Source: Viridothelium virens
Taxonomy: Eukaryota > Ascomycota > Dothideomycetes > Trypetheliales > Trypetheliaceae
Direction of reading: 5' to 3'
DNA: 64,000 nucleotides
NCBI GenBank assembly: GCA_010094025.1
Contig: ML991796.1
Span: 282,740 to 346,739 of the forward strand
The notes beneath the pieces were generated by a model, which did no database searches, had not been told where the DNA came from, and saw only the letters and a list, made by a program, of their open reading frames with translations. Positions within the stretch are counted from its first letter, which is position 1. Every line of letters begins with the position of its first letter. Made by a program: the position numbers and the translations under genes. Below are positions 11,147-21,170 of the stretch, in pieces.

Positions 11147-12565
11147 CTAGTAAGCTAAAAGAGGAGGTAGAGGCTGAACTGAAACTTTTACATACCTACT
11201 TATTCACATTTCGATCTTTGCGCACGTACAGTGGTCATTTTTGAAGTGAGGCAGCGCTAGACAAGGGTGATATGGTGCATTAATCAATTGGCTGTCAGTC
11301 ATGGATCTAGTCCTTTATTGGATAGCTGCCGCTGCTAATCAGTTTCATAATTGGTTGATTTACTAGTCACTAAGTCCATTCGAGGATCAGCAGTAGGGAC
11401 CAGACAGGGCTAGTACGGATACTGACTGGTAGTATCCAGCTCTTCCTGTCTAGCGCTGTCCCACTTCAAAAATGGCCACTGTACTGCAAGATAGTCTGAA
11501 GCAAATCTACCTCAAATTCTCACTCTGCAAGATGAAATCCCTGCTAGAGGCGAACAAGGAGAAAATAAATATATAATCTGGGTCTAAATGCCTCGACGAT
11601 TACGATCGGTTCTGGCGTGGTGGCAGTCTTCTCTGGCGAAAGCGCTCAAAGAGTGAGCCGTGCAATTAACGTCGACCCTTCGTCCAATCATTGTCGGAAA
11701 AGCTGTAGAGTATGAAGTGGAGCTGTCAAGACGGCCCAACAGTGCTAATAGCACTTCCCCAGGTTGCTAAGTGCGGTCAGTCCGATGATTTTGATTGCAC
11801 CCTCATAGAGTTACGTGAACTAGTACGGAGTACGATCTCCCGCATCTCCACAGGGAACGCCACCGGGCCGTACTTGTCAAGCACCCAAGGCTAGGAAAGC
11901 CATGTACAGTAGGCTGTTCGGGACGATGATGTGCCTGCTGCGGCGACGAAGATCCTGACCGACGCGCAAGCTGAGAGGACATGGCATCATTTCCATGGCG
12001 CCCAAGCATTACCATCCATAATCCCTGGCGTTTCTCGCGAGCGGTCAAATAGAAAGTTAGGAGTGTCATCAAACATCTGCACTGCCACACTTGAGCCTGA
12101 CATCATCCGAAGTTGACTTGAACTCCCAGCCCCTAACCCCTAACGGATAATCATCCCATCCCCCAACGGATATCATCCCATCCACGTTAGTCGCGATCGA
12201 TTCGGACACGCGCTTTCTGGCAGATACTGCTTCTTCGCGGTCCTATGGCAGAAGGTATGCTCGATTATCTCTGGAAAACATGAGACCATTCGACTACAGC
12301 GCTACGGCCACCAAGATTTGAAGTCTTCAGAACCGCGAAAACCTTTTCTTAACCAAGAGTTCCACGCATTCACGCGATCTTACAAGCGTCTTGGCTCTTG
12401 GCGGGTTCTTAGGCTTATACACGGCTTCACAGCGCTTCCCTCATACTGCCATTCACCACGTAGAACTGCATGGTAGGAAGCGCTCAATAGCCTCGCGTTG
12501 CGCACGTAACTAGGCGATCTTCTCTTACCCCCAGCGAGCCGCTCGAATCAAGAGATACAGCCATA
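11147..12565. other. Intergenic between NLR and patatin-like genes
   Basis: No supported gene. It holds a small two-copy repeat (12142-12183) next to a CCCCTAA-CCCCTAA stretch at 12130-12143, and the promoter of the patatin-like gene. Confidence 0.45.
12142..12183. repeat. Two-copy tandem repeat, about 20 bp
   Basis: AACGGATAATCATCCCATCC at 12142-12161 recurs at 12165-12183 with one A missing (period 23 bp). Too short to classify as a known satellite. Confidence 0.75.
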
Positions 12566-14591
12566 ATGGATTCCTCAGGCCTTAGGCGGAAAGACACGAT
12601 CAAGGGACCTCCTCTACGCATCCTTTCGCTGGATGGAGGTGGAGTTCGGGGCTATTCTATGCTCATTATTCTTCAGAGGCTCATGCACCTAACATTCGTC
12701 GCCATTAGAGGAAGAGCACCAGAAAGACACGAAATACCGAAACCATGCGACCACTTCGACCTCATTGTAGGAACCGGCACGGGGGGTCTCATAGCGATTA
12801 TGCTGGGGCGATTACGATTGGATATCGATACCTGCAAAGATGTTTATGTGAGAATGACCAGGGTGGTCTTTGAATCGGACAAGACTTTGGCGCTCGTCCT
12901 TGGATATAGCAAAAAGTCCATGTTCAAGGCGACCATGCTAGAACAAGCGATTCAGGACTGCGTACGGGAACATACGATATTCGAGGATGAAGGCAACGAC
13001 GCATTAGCCAACGCACAAGATATAAGATCGCCATCATCAACTACCGTTCCAGGCAGCCCGCTCAATGCGACGGGACGTGTTTCGAGGAGCGGTAGTAGCG
13101 CAAGTCGATATAGTCAGGTCGGCATGAATCCTATCAATATTCGCGCTCCGATGGGCGCAACGAGATGGGGCAACCCAAATGCACTTCTCTATGATACCAG
13201 AGAAAATCGCACCAAGACGTAAGCAGAATAATCCACGTTTAATCTAATTGACGACGGCTCACCACCAATTTAGAGCAGTAACCGCCGTTTACAAGAGCGA
13301 CGGCACTGATCAGAACGCCCCGGCGGCCCTGTTACGATCCTACGACTCTCGAAAAGAACCTGCTCCAGAAGTCCACTGTAAAATCTGGGAGGCAGGCCGC
13401 GCCACATCTGCGACTGGGCTTGCGTTCAAAGAGATCCAAATTGGCCAAAGCATCTTTAAAGACGAGGGCAATGGTAAATACAACCCGGCACCTCAAGTGT
13501 TAGATGAAGCGGTCTTGAACGAGTGGCCTGGCAGGGACGTTGGAGTCTTCATCAGTATAGGGACAGGAAAGAGGTCAGGAAACACGGACGACCATGAACG
13601 GTCCGGGTTGACACGACTTTTGGGCATGACGGAACTTGCAGATGCTCGACGAAAACTCCTCGCGAAAATCGAGGGCTGCGAGCAAACACACCGTTTCATG
13701 GTCCATGAACACCTCAAAGCGCGCAATACCAAAGTCGAGGACTACTATCGCTTTAATGTCGAAGTCGGCGTCGGCGATTTTGGCATGAACGAGTGGAATC
13801 GTCTGGCAGATATCAGCACTCGAACAAGCATATATCTCGACAAACACGACGTCGACGTGATGACCGAGGAAGCTGCCGTCAAGATGGGCCGCATATACCA
13901 GGCCAATATCCGCTGGGACAACGCCTTCAAACAAGGCCATGCCGACGACTGGGATCGCGACAGCTGGCGCTACTCCTGGGAAAGCGGGCACAACGTCAAG
14001 CCCGCCGCTCCCCAACAGAACAACTACGTTCCCCCGGCCGACCCCAACGCCGTCGAGCTCCCCGGCGACTTCGGCCCCGTGAGTTCAGACTGGCACCCGT
14101 CGGCGTACAAGCAGTACGAAAGCCTGCATCGCCCCTCCATCGCCGACCAAAAATTCAGCATCGTCCCGGACTCCGACCCCAACAATCCAGACTACTCCCT
14201 CCCCCAGCCCGTCGACCCAAACGACCCGGACACCCTCCCCGGCTCACAGAACCCAGATCGCCTGCCGCACTTTCCGCAGCCGTCGGATCCGCCACGGCCG
14301 CCGCCAAGACATCCCTCGCATCGATATAGTCGCAGCGATAATGCGCCGGTGTCGGCGCTGAGTCCGCGTGATCGCGATAGCATGGCGTTTCCTGGGGAGA
14401 GTCCTGTCAGTCTGAGACGGTCGACGGGTGAGAGGAAGAGTCCGCCGCCGTTGCCGCCGAAGACGCCGATTGATGAGGATGATAAGGCGGGGAGGAGGCG
14501 GCGGTATGAAGGGGGATTGCCGTATCCGCTGGAGGATGGACCGCCGCCTGTGGTGAATATGGCGAGGAAACCCGAGTTCGGGGTAAGGTAA
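12566..14591 (+). CDS. Patatin-like protein with substituted nucleophile
   Basis: Exons 12566-13218 and 13274-14591 (55-bp intron GTAAGC...TTAG), 656 residues. Patatins are acyl hydrolases with a Ser-Asp dyad. The oxyanion-hole motif is intact (LSLDGGGVRGYS, residues 21-32), but the nucleophile elbow reads GTGTGG, not GTSTGG, so the catalytic Ser is Gly. The acidic partner region (KDEGNGKYNPAPQVLDEA) and the SIGTGK strand are present. Residues about 150-200 form a Ser-rich insertion. The last 200 residues are Pro/Asp/Ser-rich and disordered, with PPLPPK-like stretches. I infer a non-hydrolytic patatin fold used for binding, or an enzyme with a shifted nucleophile. The adjacent NLR is notable because patatin domains occur as NLR effector domains in fungi. 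No signal peptide. A C-to-G composition switch occurs near 14320. Confidence 0.88.
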
Positions 14592-15290
14592 CGAGAGAGA
14601 CGGGGTTGGGTGTTGCTTTGATTTTCGTCATGCGCGCGCGTTATGAGCGCGGGCGTCGTCGCGCTATGAAAAGGGACTTAAGAGCTGGGGTTTTCTTGCC
14701 GTTGTTTTCATGCCTGGGTGGGCTTGAATCAAAGATATCCATGGGGATAGGGAAAAGGTTTTGACACGGCGCTCTTTGGCTGTCATGAGATATGAAACAT
14801 CTACTGTATATTTTCTATGAATAGAAGCATTTTGGAATTAAGATTGTGTTCTTTCATGCTGGCTGCTTGTCTGTGCCAATTTGCGTATCTAATCGCGTTA
14901 CGCCTACCTTGTGCTAGGAATTTGTGAATCTGAATTTCGTCCCCAGTTGAATGAGAGGCGATAAAGGTACGCGAGGTAAGAATGAGCAGGGTAGTTGTAA
15001 CATTAAGTAATGCAGCATTCCGATGAGAACAACTCCAGAAAGATACTTCAGAGAAGCATTCCTCGCACTACATGTCTATTTTTCCTCCCCTGAGTAAGTT
15101 TGTAGGGGGAATGAAGACTTTGAAAAATCTCTATTCATGACTAAACTTCTAACCTGAAGCAACAAGTATCAAAGTTAAAGAAATATACATACTACAAAAG
15201 GCGTGTCTCGTTGACCCTAAACTCCACGTGAGATGCGTACATAGTCCGCGCCATGCTTCCTAACTGAAGATAGTGCAGTTACCAGTCTTC
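14592..15290. other. Intergenic between convergent genes
   Basis: Contains the 3' ends of the patatin-like gene and of the small minus-strand gene. No coding or RNA gene recognised; the sequence is moderately AT-rich from about 14800 to 15200. Confidence 0.45.
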
Positions 15291-15811
15291 TCATTCCAGT
15301 GGTCTTGTATTCTCCCGGCTATTCTGCAGACTGCTCGCTTGGCTATTCGTCGGGCTTGACTCTGGGCTCACGATGTAAAGGTCTGAGAAATCGCCAAATA
15401 GCATCCGTCGCATTGAGACCCCCATTGGAAGTCCGACTGAGGCAAGAGAAGCCTTACAATTGGGATAGTGTTGATAGGCGGTTTTTTCAGGCTCGTTGTA
15501 AAGATCTTCGGTTCGGATGTCCACGCGCGAGCACATGCGCGGGAGAGGCTTGCGAGAACAGCGAAGATGGGGATCTGGTCGATGATGAACGTGTTAGTAG
15601 CGCAAAATAAAAGTGATCGCTGTAAAGAAGGGGGAGACATACCTTTATCAAGCGCCTGGCAGAGATCCTCTTGCGATTGAACAGTGATGCCTTTATGTCG
15701 TTTGTAGACGATGATGCGACGCCGGTCTTTTCGATCGAGAAAGTCAAAGCGTGAACTGTTGCTGCTTTGCGAAGAGGTAGTTGAGTCACTTTGCCAGGTG
15801 TCTGTCGCCAT
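15291..15811 (-). CDS. Small protein of unknown function
   Basis: Exons 15643-15811 and 15291-15574, joined across a 68-bp intron with donor GTATGT, a TACTAAC branch site and a CAG acceptor, give 150 residues. The start at 15811 is the first ATG in frame; the upstream extension has no ATG before a stop. The N-terminus is Ser/Thr-rich, followed by a basic segment (DRKDRRRIIVYKRHKG) and a segment with LYNEPEKTAYQHYP and MRRMLFGDFSDLYIV; the C-terminus is Ser/Asn-rich. No signal peptide, membrane segment or recognised domain. The excellent intron supports a real gene. It is divergent from LCP5 across a 0.5-kb shared promoter region. Confidence 0.7.
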
Positions 15812-16324
15812 GGCCGTGCGATGTGTGCCTAAGTTAGGCGTTGAGGATATCGATGAAGTGCCAATCGATCTGAGGTCTGCTGATTGGTACCGGCGTGGCT
15901 GGGATGCGCTACGCAAGACGATTTCCTGAGGCAGGCCTGACTGAGGAAGGTGCGCAGACTATGAGAATGACTTAAAAGGAGGGTCACAAGATGCAGGTCT
16001 CGTTGTGGTGGTGATTTGGCCTAGGAGTGAGAAACAAGGCTTAAAGATGAAAACCTTGGAAACGTGGGGAAACAAAGCGTGACGTTCAATTGTGGCTGTG
16101 GCTTATGCATGGCTCAGTCACGATGAACCGTCGCTTACCGAACAATCCCCGAGCATCACAGAAGATTCGATCAAAGCCGCAATCAAATCGCAAATCTCTG
16201 CTTATTGTGCATGGAACCAGAAAATGTCTTGAACTTGATTGGCTCCGAAAATTTGGTGAACTAAGTCCCTACGAGAAATTCATTTCGGACCACAGGCATT
16301 TTCGAGCAAGAAGAGCACTCTATA
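15812..16324. promoter_or_regulatory. Shared divergent promoter region (unknown gene / LCP5)
   Basis: 513 bp between two divergent start codons with no coding sequence of its own supported. No clear TATA element seen. Confidence 0.5.
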
Positions 16325-17560
16325 ATGGCCGCAATAGAGAATTCTCTTCCGGCTCTAATATCTCAGTTGACGAGCTCGCTCTCATCAGCTGCGGATATTC
16401 TGCCGGAGCAGACTCTTCCTCTTCATCACGGGATTTCATTACTTGATGTGAAAAATGAGCTCATGCTCGCCTACCTACAGAACATCGCGTTCCTCATTCT
16501 CTACAAGATCAGAAATACTGCGAAACCCCGGTTACGAAAGGCTAAAGCAGATAGAAATGATATTCAGACACAAGATCAAAGTCTAGAAGATGAGGCGGTC
16601 AAAAAATTGGTGGAGTTGCGAGTCTACCTTGAAAGAGGGGTTCGTCCATTGGAAGTGCGGCTGAAATACCAGGTCGACAAAGTACTACGTACAGCAGATG
16701 ATGCTGCTCGACAGGAGGCACAAAAAGCCAATGGCGCTTCTAAGCCAAAACCATCAGCAAACGGAACAGCACACGGTGACGAGGATCAATCCGACGAAGC
16801 AGACGAAAACTCCGAAGAAGAGGAAGACTCCGAGTCCGACTCTTCCTCCAGCGACGCAGACAACACCACCGGTGGCGCCCCTCTCGACGACCTCGCCTAC
16901 CGCCCCAACCCATCCTCCTTCCTCCAACCGCAGCAAGCTCCATCCCAACCACCCACCCTCCGCAAATCCAACAACTCCGACTCAACCTCCACCCGCTACA
17001 TCCCCCCCAAAATCACACCCACAACCCTCGACACCCGCTCACGCCCGACCTCGCGCCGCCCCCCCCGCTCCACCGCCATCGACACCTTCATCGCATCCGA
17101 CCTCTCCAGCGCGCCCCTCGCCGAGCCCTCGATCGGCGCCGACGCCGCGCAGACCAGCCGCGCGACGTCGCTAGGCCGACGGCAGGTGAGCGGGCGCGAG
17201 CGGGAGACGCTGGCGGAGCGGACGCGGTATGAGGAGGAGAACCTGGTGCGGTTGCCGAAGGAAGGGAAGAAAGAGCGGGCGAGGAGGATGAGGGGGGCAG
17301 AGGGCGGCGGGGAACGCGGGCGGCTGCAGTTTGGGGGGGAGGAGTTTCGGGAGTTGGGGGAGGGGGCGGGCAGGATTGAGAGGTTGGTGGGGAGGAGGAA
17401 GGAGAAGGAGAGGGATGGGTTGGGTGGGGCGTTGGGGAGGAGTAGGAAGAGGGAGAGGGAGAGAGAGAGGGAAGGGGGTGCAGAGGGGTGGGGGCAGGGT
17501 GGAAGGGGCGTGAGGCCTGGAGAGTTTTTTGAGAGGAAGATGAAGAAGAGGCGGAGATGA
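16325..17560 (+). CDS. LCP5: U3 snoRNP-associated protein Lcp5 / neuroguidin family
   Basis: Single exon, 411 residues. The N-terminal Sas10/Utp3/C1D-type domain contains GISLLDVKNELMLAYLQNI and VKKLVELRVYLERGVRPLE followed by RLKYQVDKV, the hallmark of Lcp5/neuroguidin proteins. These act in the nucleolus in U3-dependent processing of the 18S rRNA precursor in the small-subunit processome. An acidic Glu/Asp/Ser tract follows (about residues 155-180), then a basic C-terminus ending in KMKKRRR, which fits a nucleolar protein. The length is near normal for fungi. The last 380 bases are strongly purine-rich and biased to G, unlike the C-rich 16860-17140 segment. Confidence 0.9.
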   Translation: MAAIENSLPALISQLTSSLSSAADILPEQTLPLHHGISLLDVKNELMLAYLQNIAFLILYKIRNTAKPRLRKAKADRNDIQTQDQSLEDEAVKKLVELRVYLERGVRPLEVRLKYQVDKVLRTADDAARQEAQKANGASKPKPSANGTAHGDEDQSDEADENSEEEEDSESDSSSSDADNTTGGAPLDDLAYRPNPSSFLQPQQAPSQPPTLRKSNNSDSTSTRYIPPKITPTTLDTRSRPTSRRPPRSTAIDTFIASDLSSAPLAEPSIGADAAQTSRATSLGRRQVSGRERETLAERTRYEEENLVRLPKEGKKERARRMRGAEGGGERGRLQFGGEEFRELGEGAGRIERLVGRRKEKERDGLGGALGRSRKREREREREGGAEGWGQGGRGVRPGEFFERKMKKRRR

Positions 17561-17634
17561 AGGAGGTGCTGACGGATATTTGGATGGGGGTCTAAAGATG
17601 TCGCTGTTGAAATTATCTGGGGTTATGATACATA

Positions 17635-17654
17635 TCATTCGAAGTCATTCGAAG
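17635..17654. repeat. 10-bp tandem duplication
   Basis: TCATTCGAAG occurs twice in direct tandem between the convergent ends of LCP5 and RFA1. Confidence 0.7.
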
Positions 17655-17797
17655 TAGTTGCCTGATCTATCCAGCTACTCAAGCCAGATGAGCATATTAA
17701 GATCCTATTGCCCGATATTCAGTCGTATCCCTTTTCATTCCCCAACAAGAGCCGTAGCAATAATGAAAGCATACCGGAATGCATGCAAACTTGACAG

Positions 17798-19920
17798 CTA
17801 CTGAACAAAGAGACCGTCAGACCCAATGTTGTACGACTTGATAATATCCGCCAGCCTACTCGCTTCAGTGGTGAAATTCACGGGGTTGGCGTTGATGATC
17901 TGATATCGAACTCTAAATAAATAATCAGCACATCCAATCAAATCCGCTGGAGGTGGCGATTTCGGGTAACGAACCTTGTCTGATCCTGATAGTTGTCCAT
18001 CTTCGCACGACACCTAAACACAAATGTCTTCCAGCTGGCATCCTGGAATGCGTCACGTCTGCGTTGCTCATCACCATTATCTACAATCTCCTGCAATTCG
18101 TCGGCGCTCATGCCCATAATCAGTTTTCCTGTATCGTCGAAGCTGCTCAGCCAAAGCTGTCCGGTGTAGTCCCACGCGTTCAGCGTCATGATGTAGCGGT
18201 ATTGCGGCTTCGGATACGTCTTGTTGCACCTCTCGCAACGCCACTGGCCGGGATCCATCTCCACAACTTTCTTGTTGCAGCCATCGCTGGCACAGGCAGG
18301 GTAGAACGCGGATTCCTGGCGAATGTGGGCCACGGTGGCTTTCAGAGTGAAATAGTCTTGTTCTTCACTCATACCAAGATTTTCATCCTTGACTTGCTGA
18401 ATCGTCTTGAAATCCTGCTTGCGTCCACTTCCGGTGGTAGAAGATAGAGCGTTCTGGTGGGTGTTGAAGGTATCGTTCCGACCTGCTGCATCGTACCAGC
18501 CTTTGAGACGGTGTGCGTCATCGATGTCCGGATTGACGTTCATGGTGCCAGAGGAGAGAAGAGAAAGACTGCGACCACCAAAATCGGACACTTTCACGCC
18601 TTTGAAGGCGACGACGGACTCCTCAGGCACGTCGAAGGAAGTTGCACTATTTCCCCATACTGTAAGACGAACAGAATAGCCAGTATTGTCCACGAGGGTG
18701 AGTTCGCGTTTGTCGTACGGCTTTGACGTCGACTTGGAGGTAATTTGGGACACTTCGCCGACTTCTTTGAGTACACCAATAGTATCAATGGTAGTATCCT
18801 TTTCGACACTCTGGAGATCGCCAATGTTTGTGAAGTTGTATCGAACCTGTGGAACATCATCTTGGTCCTCAGCCTTCTCCACGATTGTGTCGCGTTCGAA
18901 AGTCATCTCATAATCGTTGTTGACGTTTGAGAATTGCTTCTTCGCCATCTGAACTCGGCAAGGCGTAGAAATATAATATATCTGGCCTTCTTGGAAGACA
19001 TCGTAAAGCTGATCGCATTGCTGATTGAAGCCTGTGCCCCGGATCTCTCCACTCTGGTCAAGGAAATTCACGCTGAAAAGCTTGCCTTCTCCATTTCTGT
19101 TGTGCCATTTCTTGATATCACTCTTGTGCGTGCATCGTACCTTGATTGTCCATTTATGTGCATAAGGTGAGAGTGCCTCGATAGGATAGAGGTTGGCGTG
19201 AGCAGCGGACATTGTGGTAGATCCATTGGTGCGTGTGGACGCGTTAGTGGTTGCTGGAGTTGGTTGTTGTTGGGGTTTGTTCCCGTAGAAGCCATTGCTA
19301 GAGATATTTCCAGGCTGCTGCTGAGGCTGCTGCTGTAGTTCATCCTCGGCTTTGACAGCTTCCAATTGTACAGGCTCGCCGATCTTGTCGTGTTCTCCAA
19401 ATTCTTCGAGGACATCAAAGTCGAGCACTATAAGAATTCTAAGTCAAAATTAGTCACTCTCCACTGATTCATTCTGTATGCGCAACGCTTGAGCCGGAAT
19501 TGCAACAGCTACTGTAGATGACATACCGCCTTCCTTTGACCGTGTTTGGAACAAAATTCTTGATTCTGACCAGAACACCCTTCCTGAGTTTTCCGTCGTG
19601 AACATGATGGTTCAAAGCTGCTCAGTGTGAATGACTGAATCTTGTGTTACTGGAGAGACGCGTACCTGTGCCAATCATGCTCTGGATAAAGTTGTTGATG
19701 TCACTGAAGACAACGCGGAAGCGTTCTGGCCCACCCTGAGGGTTAGGAGTGGGTTTGATCTGGAGGCATTGCATTATGGGATTGGGCACATTGGTCGCAG
19801 CAGCATCGCCAGACTCGACGATAGACCTGTGGGAAACGTCAGATTCCGTTTGGAACAAGCACCCACATTCACGTACTGCAAAGACCCACGAGAGATCACG
19901 GAAGAAGGATCACCTGCCAT
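17798..19920 (-). CDS. RFA1: Replication protein A large subunit (RPA70)
   Basis: Five exons: 19877-19920, 19666-19826, 19527-19620, 17975-19438 and 17798-17912, giving 625 residues in one frame. RPA70 is the main single-strand-DNA-binding subunit of the nuclear RPA heterotrimer in replication, repair and recombination. The N-terminal OB fold is recognisable (MQCLQIKP, FRVVFSDINNFIQSMIGT, LRKGVLVRIKNF), then a Gln/Pro/Thr-rich linker (about residues 120-170). DNA-binding OB folds A and B follow (YAHKWTIKVRCTHKSDIKKW, then FNFTNIGDL-type sequence). Domain C carries its zinc site: CASDGC with WRCERCNKTYPKP. The three small N-terminal exons and small last exon were located by matching the conserved protein and splice signals. 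Length is normal for the family. Convergent with LCP5. Confidence 0.95.
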
Positions 19921-21170
19921 GACGAATCCTTATAGCGATCTGACAGGGCGACGTATACTTCACTCAAACCGCACAGAAACAGCAGTTGAGTTGGGGTGGT
20001 GGGTTCTTATGATGGCAAAAGTGGGGTGATGTCGTTCCACAAGGTAGACGCGTCTCGCGTTAATGACAAACGCCCTCGCGTGTTGCACCGCCACCTCAGG
20101 CTTAGATACTCTGGTCATTAGCCACATTGACAACCACTCGTCCCACAATGGCCAAGCTACACAGAATTTAGAGCACGAGCGTAATCTACATGATCTATCT
20201 TGACAGCGTACATCTGCCCGAAGGGTTCTTCAGCTCATTCTCATCGTCAAAATGCTGCACCGACAACAATGGGCTTTGCAACAAGGGTGAGTAGTATATT
20301 TTGCAATATGCCTGTAGCTGGCTCTCCATATGCAACTTCATGAATATCTTGCCTATCATCCAGATGATGTCCCTTGTGATCTAGGCACCCCCCTCTCGCA
20401 AGACCAAGTTCGTGCTCAACTCGTCAAGTTCCAAGATATTCACCATGGCTTCCGTCAAATTTGAAGAGGTAAGGTTCCCGAAGGGACGGGACTCACGAAG
20501 CGCCTGAGAACCTATATATGCTCATTATTGCCTCTCGTACAGTATAAGGCCACAAGCTATTATCTTCGACTCAGGATGATGGACCTTTTGGTATTCTTTC
20601 TGTGGTCTTGCAGAAATTCAGCACCGGGAGTGGTATTCGCTTTCTGCACATCAGTTCAAGCCTGTCACTGTCGAATCACTAATTTTAGCCTGAAATGAGC
20701 TTGCTCATACAGAATTGTATTGCAGGAATACTTGTTTCGCTAAGATCAATATACTTACAGAAGGAATATGCAGCCTACTTGAGTACAATCATACAATCGA
20801 AAGATACTAACGCATGCTAAGATTTAGAAGTAACGAGGATCGCCTGCGAATCAAAGAAGTTCATTATCTCAAGCTCAACAGACCATCGTCAATCGATGGA
20901 GCCAGACAGTGTAAACAGGCCCCCTTGAGAAGACAGTCATGCGTCCACGTGGCGTTGGGCGGACATTGGTGAATGTGAGCAACTGAAGTAAACCAGTTTT
21001 TGGAAGGCTGAAGTCTTGCCTGGTAGTCATCGGACTGCTTCATGAGCCCCCAATCCTTCTTACACAACTCGTCGATCCTATTGCGTTATATCTTCTCTTG
21101 AATCTATCTATCCTTGAAGTTTCAAGGACATCATTATCGTGTTTACCAATAAATCTTTGCATACGATCGA
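19921..21170. other. Intergenic; 5' flanks of RFA1 and the two-module gene
   Basis: Divergent interval of 1250 bp without a supported gene. A short minus-strand open frame at 20864-21067 has no recognisable features. Confidence 0.45.

Noticed and set aside
12130-12144. CCCCTAA-type stretch as an interstitial telomere repeat
   Set aside because: Only two 7-bp units, not the fungal hexamer array; likely chance.
17171-17638. Pro/Leu-rich minus-strand open frame over the LCP5 3' end
   Set aside because: Arises from the purine-rich coding strand of LCP5.
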